Below are positions 24,479 to 33,174 of a stretch of 64,000 bases of DNA, piece after piece. This stretch comes from an uncultured Lachnospiraceae bacterium (GTDB taxonomy: Bacteria; Bacillota; Clostridia; Lachnospirales; Lachnospiraceae). Position 1 is the first letter of the stretch. Each line of letters begins with the position of its first letter. The stretch is from the NCBI GenBank assembly GCA_910584845.1, contig CAJUDH010000016.1, forward strand, positions 8,046 to 72,045, in the 5' to 3' direction. Under the pieces are notes generated by a model. That model was not told where the DNA came from and searched no databases. It saw nothing but the letters and a program-made list of their open reading frames with translations. The translations under genes were made by a program, and so were the position numbers.

Positions 24479-26527
24479 ATGAGCATGACAATTGCATTGG
24501 CAGGGAACCCCAACTGTGGGAAAACCACGTTATTTAACGAGCTGACCGGTTCCAAACAGCATGTGGGGAATTGGCCGGGGGTAACGGTAGATAAAAAGGA
24601 AGGTACCTATAGAAAAGACAAGAAAATAAAGATCCTGGATTTGCCAGGCACCTATTCTTTATCCCCTTATTCGGCAGAGGAACGGGTGGCGCGGGATTAT
24701 CTGGTAAAAGAGAAGCCGGATGTAGTGATTGACATTGTAGACGGGACCAGTATTGAGAGGAACCTGTACCTTTCTTTGCAGATCATGGAAACCAGGGTCC
24801 CCATGGTTATTGCCATGAATATGATGGATGAGGTAGAGGCCCGGGGCGACTATGTGGATTGCAAAAAGCTGTCGGAGATTTTGGGGGTTTCGGTGGTGCC
24901 AGTGACGGCCCGGAGCGGGAAAGGGCTGGCAGAACTGATGGAAGCGGCGATGGAAACGGCCCGGAGCCGTCGAAAGCCAAAACCGTTGCGGCTGTTTGGG
25001 GATGCCCTGGAGCATGTGATTGATCAGGCCGCCCATGTGTTAGGCGGGGACGACCCGGACGAAAGCCGATGGAAAGCCATTAAACTGATGGAAAACGACG
25101 AGGCAGTGGCAAGTTTGCTGGATCCAGAGATGGCAGTTTTGGTGGAAGGCCTGGTACAAGATGCCAATAAGCAGGCAGACGGCGACGCAGAAGCAAAAAT
25201 TGCCGATGCCAGGTACCGGTACATAAGCAATGTGGTAAAAGAGGGGGTGAAAAAAGCCCGCCGGGGGCCTGTGGAGGGCACATCCGACAAGCTGGACAAA
25301 ATTCTGACGAACCGGATTTTGGCGTTGCCTATTTTTGCCGTGGTTATGTATTTCATGTTTTCCTGCACGTTTAGTGAAAATTTCCTGTTAATCAAAGGGC
25401 TGCCAAGCCCAGGGGTTTGGCTGGCAGGAATCGTGGAGGCTGTTTGGGGGATGGCGGCAACAGGGGTCACAGGGGCCCTGGAAGGCTTAGGGGCTTCCGG
25501 GTGGGCCGTGGGGCTTGTATCCAGCTGCTTGGACGGCGTCGGCGCGGTTGCCGGGTTTTTGCCTTTGGTACTGGTCCTGTTCCTGCTATTATCCTTTTTG
25601 GAGGACAGTGGGTATATGGCGCGGGTAGCTTTTGTGATGGACCGGATTTTCCGCCATTTCGGGCTTAGCGGCCGTTCTTTTATCCCCATGCTTATGGGGT
25701 TTGGCTGCTCCGTGCCGGCTTTGATGGCTTCCCGGACTTTGGAAAGTGACAAAGACCGTAAGATTACCATGATGATAACGCCTTTTATGTCCTGCGGGGC
25801 AAAACTGCCTATATATGCCATGTTTGCAGCCACGCTGTTTGCCGGCCAAAATCCGGCAGCCATCGTATTTTCCGTGTATATGCTAGGGATTGTGGTGGCA
25901 GTTACAGGGGCTTTGATTTTAAATCAATTTGCATTTCAAAAGGAACCATCCAATTTTATTATGGAATTGCCCCCCTACCGTGTGCCTACGGCAAAGAGTG
26001 TGCTGATCCACGCCTGGGAGAAGGTCAAAGGGTTTGCCGTGAAGGCAGGTACGGTAATTTTCGCTTCCACGGTTTTAATCTGGCTTCTGTCTAATTTTAA
26101 TTTTAGCGGTATGTGTGAGATGGAAGACAGTTTGCTGGCAATGGCCGGAAACGGGATAAAATGGATTTTTGCACCTCTGGGGTGGGCGGACTGGAGGGCA
26201 TCCGTAGGGGTGGTTACCGGCTGGATTGCAAAAGAAAATATTGTGGCCACGTTCGGGCAGCTATTTGGCGGCGCCAGCGATGAGGTGGTGGAGGCAGTTA
26301 TGGCAGGCGAGGAAGGCCTGCCTGCCATTGGGGAAGTGTTTAACCGGGTGTCTGCCTATTCCTATATGGCGTTTAACTTGCTGTGTATGCCATGTTTTGC
26401 GGCAGTAGGGGCTATCAAGCGGGAGATGGGTTCCTGGAAATGGACGTTACGTGCGGTAGGGTTCCAGATGGTGACGGCTTATGTGGTGGCACTGCTGATC
26501 CATGTGGTAGGGAACCTGATTTTTTAA
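24479..26527 (+). CDS. feoB: Ferrous iron transporter FeoB
   Basis: This 682-residue inner-membrane protein imports Fe2+. An N-terminal G domain has G1 GNPNCGKTTLFN, G2 around VTVDKKEG, G3 DLPGTYSL and G4 NMMD, followed by a helical GDI-like domain and the transport core with about eight to ten helices. Two nucleoside-recognition Gate motifs are visible (MLMGFGCSVPALMASRTLES and the WIAKENIVATFGQLFG region). GAGGAG precedes the ATG. It ends 13 bases before the Fur-like gene. Confidence 0.95.
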   Translation: MSMTIALAGNPNCGKTTLFNELTGSKQHVGNWPGVTVDKKEGTYRKDKKIKILDLPGTYSLSPYSAEERVARDYLVKEKPDVVIDIVDGTSIERNLYLSLQIMETRVPMVIAMNMMDEVEARGDYVDCKKLSEILGVSVVPVTARSGKGLAELMEAAMETARSRRKPKPLRLFGDALEHVIDQAAHVLGGDDPDESRWKAIKLMENDEAVASLLDPEMAVLVEGLVQDANKQADGDAEAKIADARYRYISNVVKEGVKKARRGPVEGTSDKLDKILTNRILALPIFAVVMYFMFSCTFSENFLLIKGLPSPGVWLAGIVEAVWGMAATGVTGALEGLGASGWAVGLVSSCLDGVGAVAGFLPLVLVLFLLLSFLEDSGYMARVAFVMDRIFRHFGLSGRSFIPMLMGFGCSVPALMASRTLESDKDRKITMMITPFMSCGAKLPIYAMFAATLFAGQNPAAIVFSVYMLGIVVAVTGALILNQFAFQKEPSNFIMELPPYRVPTAKSVLIHAWEKVKGFAVKAGTVIFASTVLIWLLSNFNFSGMCEMEDSLLAMAGNGIKWIFAPLGWADWRASVGVVTGWIAKENIVATFGQLFGGASDEVVEAVMAGEEGLPAIGEVFNRVSAYSYMAFNLLCMPCFAAVGAIKREMGSWKWTLRAVGFQMVTAYVVALLIHVVGNLIF

Positions 26528-26540
26528 AGGGGATTCTGAA

Positions 26541-26825
26541 ATGTCGGTAGATGCGAAAAAACATTATGTGATTGGAGAATTAAGGAAAAACGGTTGCCGG
26601 GTCACCAGCCAAAGGCAATTGCTCCTTGACATTATTTTACGGGACGAATGGGGCAGCTGTAAAGAAATTTATTATCACGCAAATCAATTGGATCCGGAAA
26701 TCGGCTTGGCAACGGTATACCGTTTCATAAAAGCCCTGGAAGACACAGGGCTGATCCACAGGAAAAATATGTACCGGATTGATGGTAAGCCTGCTGTTGC
26801 GCAACTTAAAACGGAGGGGGCCTAA
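26541..26825 (+). CDS. Short Fur-family regulator (winged-helix only)
   Basis: The 94-residue protein matches the N-terminal DNA-binding half of Fur: GCRVTSQRQLLLDIIL, the recognition region GLATVYRFIKALEDTGLI, and the wing. The C-terminal metal-binding dimerisation domain (HxHH, CxxC) of full Fur proteins of about 150 residues is missing. The frame ends cleanly, before a terminator, so it seems to be a natural short form at the end of the feo operon, perhaps the local equivalent of FeoC. Confidence 0.75.
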   Translation: MSVDAKKHYVIGELRKNGCRVTSQRQLLLDIILRDEWGSCKEIYYHANQLDPEIGLATVYRFIKALEDTGLIHRKNMYRIDGKPAVAQLKTEGA

Positions 26826-26837
26826 ATTCGGGGGGCT

Positions 26838-26884
26838 ATAAAAAACGGAATTTCTGCTAATCGGGCAGAAATCCCGTTTTTTGT
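26838..26884 (+). terminator. Terminator of the feo operon
   Basis: AAAAACGGAATTTCTGC pairs with GCAGAAATCCCGTTTTTT with a one-base bulge and ends in a T run. It lies 12 bases after the stop of the short Fur-like gene. Confidence 0.85.
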
Positions 26885-26893
26885 ATTACAGCA

Positions 26894-26981
26894 GGAAGGG
26901 CACTACGCGCCGAGGAGGGAAGGCGCGTCGAATTGCGGCTGCTTTTGGCAATCACCGGCGGAAGGGCACTACGCGCCGAGG
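26894..26981 (+). repeat. 22-bp direct repeat in the gap after the feo operon
   Basis: GGAAGGGCACTACGCGCCGA plus two G occurs at 26894-26915 and exactly again at 26960-26981. The 305-base gap 26826-27130 holds this repeat, the feo terminator and an AT-rich stretch just before the DtxR-type gene; no coding sequence is supported. Confidence 0.6.
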
Positions 26982-27130
26982 GGGCAGCCCTAGCAGCTGC
27001 GTTTCGGAAAAATTTCCGATATGCTGAAAAAGAAAATGCTGGACGGAATGGAAAAATTCGTATATGATTAAAAACAGGGGTTATGAATGAGGGTGATGGA
27101 GGCAAAACAGGGGAATTTAGGAGGGGGATT

Positions 27131-27511
27131 ATGCATGAGTCGGGAGAAAATTACTTGGAAACGATTCTGATGATAAAGGAGAAGAAAGGCACGGTCCGTT
27201 CCATTGACATTGCCCGGGCATTGAATTTCAGCAAACCCAGCGTCAGCCGTGCCATGGGTATTTTGCGGGAGGACGGGTATATCGTGATGGAACCGTCAGG
27301 CGAGATCCATTTGACAGAAAGGGGAAGGGAGAAAGCGGGGGACATCTATGGGCGCCACCGCCTTTTGACCGCTTTTCTGAAAGAGGTGGCAAAGGTACCG
27401 GATGATGTAGCTGAGGAGAACGCCTGCCGGATGGAGCATGTTTTGGATCAGGAGGTGGTGGACGGGATCACCTGTTTTTTGGAGAAAAGGGGGATCCGTG
27501 TATTTTCATAG
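27131..27511 (+). CDS. DtxR/MntR-family metal-dependent regulator
   Basis: The 126-residue protein has the DtxR winged helix (ENYLETILMIKEKKGTVRSID, then FSKPSVSRAMGILREDGYI) followed by the dimerisation helix with metal ligands in the GRHRLLTAFL and ENACRMEHVLDQEVV segments. It lacks the C-terminal SH3-like domain, like MntR. The ATG at 27131 lies 4 bases after AGGAGGGGGA-type sequence. Adjacent feo genes suggest control by iron or manganese; the metal cannot be told from sequence. Confidence 0.85.
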   Translation: MHESGENYLETILMIKEKKGTVRSIDIARALNFSKPSVSRAMGILREDGYIVMEPSGEIHLTERGREKAGDIYGRHRLLTAFLKEVAKVPDDVAEENACRMEHVLDQEVVDGITCFLEKRGIRVFS

Positions 27512-27639
27512 GGCAAAATCAGCTGCATAAGCGGGCGTGGAGGCCCTTTCGGATACCTGGACATAAAAAGGGGTAAACAGGGTATGAAGCCCCCAACCAT
27601 TATGATACACAGTGGCGCATGCACAGGATGGAGGAAAAG

Positions 27640-28686
27640 ATGATAAAAAGTAAATTCAGAAAAGCGGTTGTAATTGCCCTGATTCCCATGGCCTTGTCAG
27701 GGTGTGGAGAGGGCATGCTGCACCAAGACCCTCCCCAGGCTACAAATGAGGCCGAGGCAGAGGAAGGTTCCACAAACGGGGGGGAAACACAAGAGGAGGC
27801 TTCCCCGGAGGAAGAAACGCTCTCCCCAGAAGATATGGATTTTATTAAATACAATTATTATGTGGAATTTAATAATGATATTATTGACGTTTTAGATAAC
27901 ATTGACGCCTATTACCAAGTGGTAGACCACGCAGAGGAATTTTCTTTGTTGCCAGACAGCGGCCTTACTTATGGCTACCGTATTTATGGAAAGAATCCGG
28001 ATATTATCGACGATTGTTTGTATTTGTCTGGTGAGGAGCCGGATTATGGGCAGCTGGATGTCCTTGTCCAGGAAATGGCCGACCCTTTGCGGGAACTGAT
28101 GGAGGCTTTTTCAGCTATTAGCAGAAGCAACGATTACGCGGACAATCAATATCAAAAAGCGAAAGAATACCATGGGGCTGTCTATAAGGCGGCAGACCCC
28201 TTTACTGCCCTTGCCTATGAATTTACCGATTTGATTTCGGAGATGGGCTATGAGCGGGTAGCCCAGGAAGAAGAGAAGATGAAAGAAGAAGGGCGGTTAA
28301 TCGCATATAACGCCAGCCGGGGCATTTCTATCGGAAAGGAAGTCCTGGATGTAATTTATGGACAGGAAATAACGGATGAAACCATTACTGAGCTGGACCT
28401 TACGGAAATCCGGGGGCTGTATGACCAGCTGGTGGCGGTGGTGGGTGACTTGGATGCGGCTACTTCTGACAATAACCAGCTGGTTCAAGAATCATTGAGC
28501 AATTCCCGCCCTTTTGACGGTTTGTATCATTCAGAGGTTCAGGCCCTTGAGTGGCTGATCCGGCAGGTTGAAAGTGGAAAGCCGCTGGACCTTAGCGGTT
28601 CCGGGGCCCCATTGGGTTCGATCGGCCATTTTTCGGAGACGGTGAGCAAATGTATTGAAAGGTATAATTCGGTTTTTACGGAATAA
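27640..28686 (+). CDS. Lipoprotein, DUF3829-like
   Basis: This 348-residue protein has a lipoprotein signal: basic start MIKSKFRK, hydrophobic helix and lipobox ALSGC with Cys near residue 22. A Glu/Thr/Gly-rich linker (residues about 30-60) precedes a largely helical domain with repeated NYYVEFNNDIIDVLDNIDAYY-type segments, resembling DUF3829/YiiG-type lipoproteins. It would be anchored on the outer face of the membrane. The ATG at 27640 is placed by GGAGGA at 27630-27635. Function unknown. Confidence 0.65.
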   Translation: MIKSKFRKAVVIALIPMALSGCGEGMLHQDPPQATNEAEAEEGSTNGGETQEEASPEEETLSPEDMDFIKYNYYVEFNNDIIDVLDNIDAYYQVVDHAEEFSLLPDSGLTYGYRIYGKNPDIIDDCLYLSGEEPDYGQLDVLVQEMADPLRELMEAFSAISRSNDYADNQYQKAKEYHGAVYKAADPFTALAYEFTDLISEMGYERVAQEEEKMKEEGRLIAYNASRGISIGKEVLDVIYGQEITDETITELDLTEIRGLYDQLVAVVGDLDAATSDNNQLVQESLSNSRPFDGLYHSEVQALEWLIRQVESGKPLDLSGSGAPLGSIGHFSETVSKCIERYNSVFTE

Positions 28687-29027
28687 GATTGTAACAGTAT
28701 GGGGCCGATGCAGGGCTGTACAGCCCATATAGCATGAAAGGGCCTGTTTTTGGCATTTTATATTACATCCGCTGGAGGTTTCCGGAACCCCCTTCCTCCA
28801 TGGCTCTGCCGGTACGGCGGCCATGAGTGCCGGGTGGGAAGCGGATGCGCCCTTGCCCCTGGAAGGAAGGATCTATGGACGAAGCTTTGCCGGCCGTGTG
28901 GGCCCGGGCCTCTTGACTTTCCTATGGATTTGTGACAAAATAAACGTTTGTCAAGGGTTTGGCAGTTTGCAGATGTTGTGAGAGGAATAGGCGGCAGCCT
29001 AAATAGTAAAGAAGAAGGTAAGCGAAA
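28687..29027 (+). other. Intergenic region with strong inverted repeats before the CobW genes
   Basis: This 341-base gap has no supported gene. It contains a perfect palindrome GGGCTGTACAGCCC near 28712 and an 8-bp stem CATCCGCT (28766-28773) with AGCGGATG (28840-28847) enclosing about 66 bases that contain further GC hairpins. A weak promoter-like pair (TTGACT at about 28914 and CAAAAT 17 bases on) and the palindrome TTTGTGACAAA follow. A structured leader or small RNA is possible but not matched to any class I know. Confidence 0.3.
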
Positions 29028-30272
29028 ATGACAAAAATTGATATTATTTCCGGTTTTTTGGGAGCCGGAAAGACTACATTTATTAAAAAACTTTTGGAGG
29101 AGGCCATAGCCGGGGAGCAGGTGGTACTGATCGAGAATGAGTTTGGTGAGATCGGTATTGACGGCGGTTTCCTGAAGGAATCCGGCATTGAAATCCGGGA
29201 GATGAATTCAGGGTGTATCTGCTGTTCCCTGGTAGGGGATTTCGGGCAGTCCCTGGAAGAAGTCTTGACAAAATATCAGCCAGACCGGGTGATTATCGAG
29301 CCGTCGGGCGTGGGAAAGCTGTCGGATGTGATGAATGCAGTGCGTAACGTGGCAAAGAATTTGGAAGTGAAGCTAAACAGCGCAGTGACGGTGGTGGATG
29401 CCAACAAGTGCAGGATGTATATGCGGAATTTCGGCGAGTTTTTCAATAATCAGGTGGAGAATGCGGGTACGGTCATTTTAAGCCGCACCGATGTGGCTGC
29501 CCCCAGTAAGGTGCAGGCTGCGGTGGATATGCTAAGGGGGCACAATCCAGGGGCCACCATCGTTACGACGCCGATTGGGCAATTGGGCGGAAGCCAGCTT
29601 TTGGAGTTGATTGAGAAGCCGGACACGATGATGGAGGAACTGCTGGCCCAAGCGAAAGAGGCGTATGAGGACCACCACCATCACCATGACGGATGTGGGT
29701 GCGGCTGTGAGGGCCATGCCCATGAAGGCCACAGCCATGAGGGACATACCCATGAGGGGCACAGCCATGAAGGGCATACCCATGAGGACCATGCCCATGA
29801 AGGCCACAGCCACGAGGACCATGCCCACGAAGGCCACAGCCACGAGAACCATGCCCATGAAGGGCATACCCATGAAGGCCACAGCCACGAGGGCCATGCC
29901 CATGAAGGGCATACCCATGAAAGCCACAGCCACGAGGGCCATACCCACAATGGGCATACCCATGAAGGCCATGGCCATCATCATGCAGACGATGTTTTTA
30001 GCAGTTGGGGGCTGGAGACAGTGGAACCTTGCAGCCGGGAAAAGCTGGAAGGGATTTTGGAAGAACTGGCCTATGGCGACGGCTACGGGGATGTGTTGCG
30101 TGCCAAGGGGATGCTGCCCGGGGAAAATCCGGGTGAATGGTATTATTTCGATTTGGTGCCGGAAGAATATGAGATCCGTAAGGGTGCGCCGGATTATGCA
30201 GGCAGGGTATGCGTGATCGGGGCCAAGCTGGATGAGGATAAGCTAAGCCAGGCGTTCGGAAAGGTTGTGTAG
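29028..30272 (+). CDS. CobW/COG0523 GTPase with long His-rich metal tract
   Basis: The 414-residue P-loop GTPase belongs to the COG0523 metallochaperone family. Walker A is GFLGAGKTT (residues 9-17), the family metal motif is GCICC (62-66), and IEPSG and SRTD follow. Between about residues 215 and 325 lies HHHHHDGCGCGC and then about 25 copies of the four-residue unit GH-x-H-E. The CobW C-terminal domain (residues about 330-414) ends the protein. It probably buffers or delivers zinc, nickel or cobalt. It runs directly into a second family member. Confidence 0.88.
   Translation: MTKIDIISGFLGAGKTTFIKKLLEEAIAGEQVVLIENEFGEIGIDGGFLKESGIEIREMNSGCICCSLVGDFGQSLEEVLTKYQPDRVIIEPSGVGKLSDVMNAVRNVAKNLEVKLNSAVTVVDANKCRMYMRNFGEFFNNQVENAGTVILSRTDVAAPSKVQAAVDMLRGHNPGATIVTTPIGQLGGSQLLELIEKPDTMMEELLAQAKEAYEDHHHHHDGCGCGCEGHAHEGHSHEGHTHEGHSHEGHTHEDHAHEGHSHEDHAHEGHSHENHAHEGHTHEGHSHEGHAHEGHTHESHSHEGHTHNGHTHEGHGHHHADDVFSSWGLETVEPCSREKLEGILEELAYGDGYGDVLRAKGMLPGENPGEWYYFDLVPEEYEIRKGAPDYAGRVCVIGAKLDEDKLSQAFGKVV
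29680..29991 (+). repeat. 12-bp coding repeat encoding GHxHE units
   Basis: About 25 imperfect copies of a 12-base unit of the type GGCCACAGCCAT or GGGCATACCCAT, each followed by GA, encode Gly-His-(Ser/Thr/Ala)-His-Glu. Units alternate in sub-patterns, suggesting expansion by slippage or recombination. Long open frames on the opposite strand (29532-29984) are by-products of the repeat. Confidence 0.9.
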
Positions 30273-30276
30273 GCTT

Positions 30277-31227
30277 ATGGGGCCGTTGATTGATGACGAA
30301 ATTATGCCGGTATTCTTGATAAACGGATTTTTGGAAGCCGGAAAAACAGAATTTTTGTCTTTCACTATGGAGCAGGACTATTTTCAGGCTGAGGGGAAGA
30401 CTTTGCTGATTGTATGCGAAGAGGGGGAGAACGAGTTTGACCCAGGCCTGCTTAAGGAAACCCGGACTTGCGTGGTATACGTGGACGATTTGGCACAGGT
30501 ATCCCCGGAACGCCTGACCGAGCTGGAGCTATTGCACAATCCGGAGAGGGTGCTGATTGAGTGGAACGGCATGTGGAACCAGAATGATTTAAAGCTGCCG
30601 GCAGACTGGATGATTTATCAGCAGATTACTTTGGTTGACATGTCCACATTTGAGCTGTATGTAAAGAATATGAAATCGTTGCTGGTGTCTATGGTGCAGG
30701 GGTCTGAACTGGTGATCTGCAACCGCTGCGACGGGATAGAAGACTTGGAACGGTACAAAAGGATGATAAAGTCCATGAACACAAAATGTGATATTGTGTT
30801 TGAGGATGAAAATGGGGAAATTAATGAATGGTCAGAGGAAGACCTTCCCTATGATTTGAATGCAGATGTAGTGGAGATTTCCCCAGAAGCATATGGGATC
30901 TGGTATATTGACTGCATGGACAAGCCGGAACGTTATGTGGGAAAAGTAGTGGAATTTACGGCTATGGTGTTAAAATCCCCTAATTTCCCCAAAAATTATT
31001 TTGTTCCGGGCCGGATGGCCATGACTTGCTGCGCCGATGACATGACATTTTTGGGTTATGTCTGTAAAGCAAAAGAAGCAAAGAAACTGTCTACCAGGCA
31101 ATGGGTCAAGGTGCGCGCCAAAATAGCCCTGGAATATTGGCAGGATTACCAGGGCGAGGGTCCGGTGCTCTATGCCGAGGAGGTGGTTTTGGCAGAGCCT
31201 ATTGATGAAGTGGTTCAATTTGGCTGA
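30277..31227 (+). CDS. CobW-like GTPase fused to a DUF1980-type domain
   Basis: The 316-residue protein has a degenerate COG0523 domain: VFLINGFLEAGKTEFL (Walker A), LLIVCEEGENEFDPGLL, and a NRCD in place of NKxD; the CxCC metal motif is absent. The C-terminal 110 residues (YVGKVVEFTAMVLKSPNFP, then YFVPGRMAMTCCADDMTF and WVKVRAKI) resemble the DUF1980/TIGR03943 domain, usually found in YcgQ-type partners of permease YcgR. It starts 4 bases after the first CobW gene. A two-component metal-handling pair is inferred. Confidence 0.75.
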   Translation: MGPLIDDEIMPVFLINGFLEAGKTEFLSFTMEQDYFQAEGKTLLIVCEEGENEFDPGLLKETRTCVVYVDDLAQVSPERLTELELLHNPERVLIEWNGMWNQNDLKLPADWMIYQQITLVDMSTFELYVKNMKSLLVSMVQGSELVICNRCDGIEDLERYKRMIKSMNTKCDIVFEDENGEINEWSEEDLPYDLNADVVEISPEAYGIWYIDCMDKPERYVGKVVEFTAMVLKSPNFPKNYFVPGRMAMTCCADDMTFLGYVCKAKEAKKLSTRQWVKVRAKIALEYWQDYQGEGPVLYAEEVVLAEPIDEVVQFG

Positions 31228-31234
31228 CATAGGG

Positions 31235-31792
31235 CTATTCTATTTTTCTTCCACATTGGAAGCACAGGGCCTGCCCTTTTGGGGCCTCGGCGCCGCAGAT
31301 GCACTTTTTTACCGGTTTCATTTTTACCGGGCCTTGTTGGGTTTGGGCTATTGTGGCGCTGCGCCCGCAGGCCCCACAGAATTTTGAACCTTTGGGTATC
31401 TCTGCCCCACAAATGCAGACCAGGGTTGTTTTGGCAACTGCCTGGCCGCATTGGGGGCAGAAACGGTCCTGTGGGTTTAGTGGATGGCCGCAGGTGCAGG
31501 CACCTTTTCCTAAGCCTTTGGTTTCCAACGTGGCTTTTTGTTTTTCCAGGGCTTGTATTTCCTCCTGCAGCCCGTCAATTTTGTCTATATAGTGTTTCAT
31601 CTGGGCGATTTCTATTTTGTTTTCTTTAGAAAGGTCATAGACTTCCATCCCCATAAAACCATATAGTTTATTTTTCTCATTGATTTTTTCTTCCAATTGC
31701 TGGTTGATGGTTTTTAAGCTCTTTTTATCCGGGGACGCCTGGAGGGCATCCGGCAGTTTTACTTTTTTGATCCATCCTTTCAAATTGTCCAC
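31235..31792 (-). CDS. Coiled-coil protein with three zinc ribbons
   Basis: The 185-residue protein has an N-terminal helical/coiled-coil half (residues about 25-92) and three zinc-ribbon modules: CTCGHPL ... FCPQCG, CICGAEIP ... FCGACG, and CICGAEAP ... LCFQCG. It is the third gene of a minus-strand set with a membrane protein and a dynamin-like GTPase. No enzyme motif is seen; it is probably an adaptor. It faces the CobW pair convergently with only 7 bases between stops. Confidence 0.65.
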   Translation of the reverse strand: MDNLKGWIKKVKLPDALQASPDKKSLKTINQQLEEKINEKNKLYGFMGMEVYDLSKENKIEIAQMKHYIDKIDGLQEEIQALEKQKATLETKGLGKGACTCGHPLNPQDRFCPQCGQAVAKTTLVCICGAEIPKGSKFCGACGRSATIAQTQQGPVKMKPVKKCICGAEAPKGQALCFQCGRKIE

Positions 31793-31869
31793 GGTTTCAT
31801 TCCTCCCTAAATCTTCATGGGCCTTGGGGCGTATTGCTGTTTAAGGAAATCCATTGGCCTTGCCCCGGC

Positions 31870-33174
31870 TTAGGGGGCAGGCTTTAAAAAATCGTTCCAT
31901 TCCTCCCGGAGGGCCTGGAAACGGGCAGCCCCTTTTGAGGTTTCCTGGCTGTAAGGGGTCCCTTTCAGGATATGGTTCAGCACCGACAAATATTGCTGTT
32001 CATACTGGATTATCATATCTTCTATGGCTTCGCTGGCTTTTTTCTCCATGGTTTTGTCCTGGAAAAAAAGGTTCAGCTCCGCTTTCAGGTATTTTTCACT
32101 ACGTTTGCAGATTTGCCCCTTGAACCAAGCCTGCAGCAAAGAAAGGTACATGCCATAAAACGCAATGCACAAAAGGGCGAGGAAAAGGGAAGCGGCCCCC
32201 AGGCTGGCAACCGCCCCGGCGGCAAAATAAGCCAGGGAAACCAAGACGCCTCCCCCCAATTGTTTGGCCGTCCATTTGCCGTCCGGTAGAGGCGATAAGG
32301 GGCTTTCGGCTGTGGCTTCTGTGGCGGCAGGCATCCCCGTTTGGGGATAATGGGTAATGGCAACCCCTGTAAAAACGGCGATCATAAGAAGCAGGGGGAG
32401 CCATGCATAAAATATTTTTTTGATACGAAGTTTCCGGCCTATGTTATGGATGCCGTTTTTTGTCTTTTGGGCAAATTCCATGATGGCGCTGCTGCCGAAA
32501 TCGGAAGTTGCTGCTTCCCCCATTAACTTGCGTTCTAAGTTGTCCCGGCCTGACTCGTACTCATAATAAAACTTTTGGTTTCCAATGCCGTCAGAGCGGC
32601 CGCCAATGTCCTGGAACAGGCTTTTCATATGGTCCATCATGCGGGCACAGTTTCCGCCGGCTTGCCCAAGGAGCTCCTGGGCAGTCTGCAGGCTGTCTTT
32701 TTCGTAGCCGTTTTTTATTTGCTCAAAGAAGTCAAGATATAGATTTTCGTCCAGCAGGCAGTCCAGGTGGGCCCTGGTGGAACAGATTTCCCCCATTTTT
32801 CTATGGCATTCTTTCAGGCTGAGGCTTTTTTTCTTATCCAGGTTAGTTATGGCAGACAGGTTGTCCCGGTGGCAGCGCTTGGCGATTTCCCGGATCCGGG
32901 ATTCCACTTCCTGTATCCGGCCCGGATTGTGATGAGGGGGTGGTATGGCCATGGCGTCTGTTTGGTTTTTTAATTGTATGCTAGACAAAATCCCTTCGAT
33001 TTGGCTTTGGATGTCAGGCCAAAGCTGTTTTCCGGATTTTAATTGGAATTGACATTCTTCTATGCTGTCCAGGATCCTTGTTGGAAGCTTCTGCTCCCTG
33101 GCATAGGCATCCAGCTTGGCCAGCCATTCCCGTAATCTGTTTTTTTCCTTAATCATCTTTAGATCCTTTGCCAT
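31870..33174 (-). CDS. Membrane coiled-coil protein of the GTPase operon
   Basis: The 434-residue protein is helical and charged in its first 250 residues, with a membrane helix around residues 253-272 (IFYAWLPLLLMIAVFTGVAI) and two more around 310-355. A helical tail of about 75 residues follows. Cys residues are scattered without a motif. Its start overlaps the end of the GTPase gene by 16 bases, so the products are translated together. The family is not recognised; a membrane partner of the GTPase is inferred. Confidence 0.6.
   Translation of the reverse strand: MAKDLKMIKEKNRLREWLAKLDAYAREQKLPTRILDSIEECQFQLKSGKQLWPDIQSQIEGILSSIQLKNQTDAMAIPPPHHNPGRIQEVESRIREIAKRCHRDNLSAITNLDKKKSLSLKECHRKMGEICSTRAHLDCLLDENLYLDFFEQIKNGYEKDSLQTAQELLGQAGGNCARMMDHMKSLFQDIGGRSDGIGNQKFYYEYESGRDNLERKLMGEAATSDFGSSAIMEFAQKTKNGIHNIGRKLRIKKIFYAWLPLLLMIAVFTGVAITHYPQTGMPAATEATAESPLSPLPDGKWTAKQLGGGVLVSLAYFAAGAVASLGAASLFLALLCIAFYGMYLSLLQAWFKGQICKRSEKYLKAELNLFFQDKTMEKKASEAIEDMIIQYEQQYLSVLNHILKGTPYSQETSKGAARFQALREEWNDFLKPAP

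Noticed and set aside
28766..28847. Cobalamin riboswitch upstream of the CobW genes
   Set aside because: The B12-box and the GCCACTG-type core are not present; the label would rest only on the CobW family name.
29532..29984. Long open frames on the minus strand across the His-rich repeat, rich in Met, Trp and Pro
   Set aside because: They are antisense by-products of the 12-bp repeat inside a clear CobW gene and lack ribosome-binding sites.
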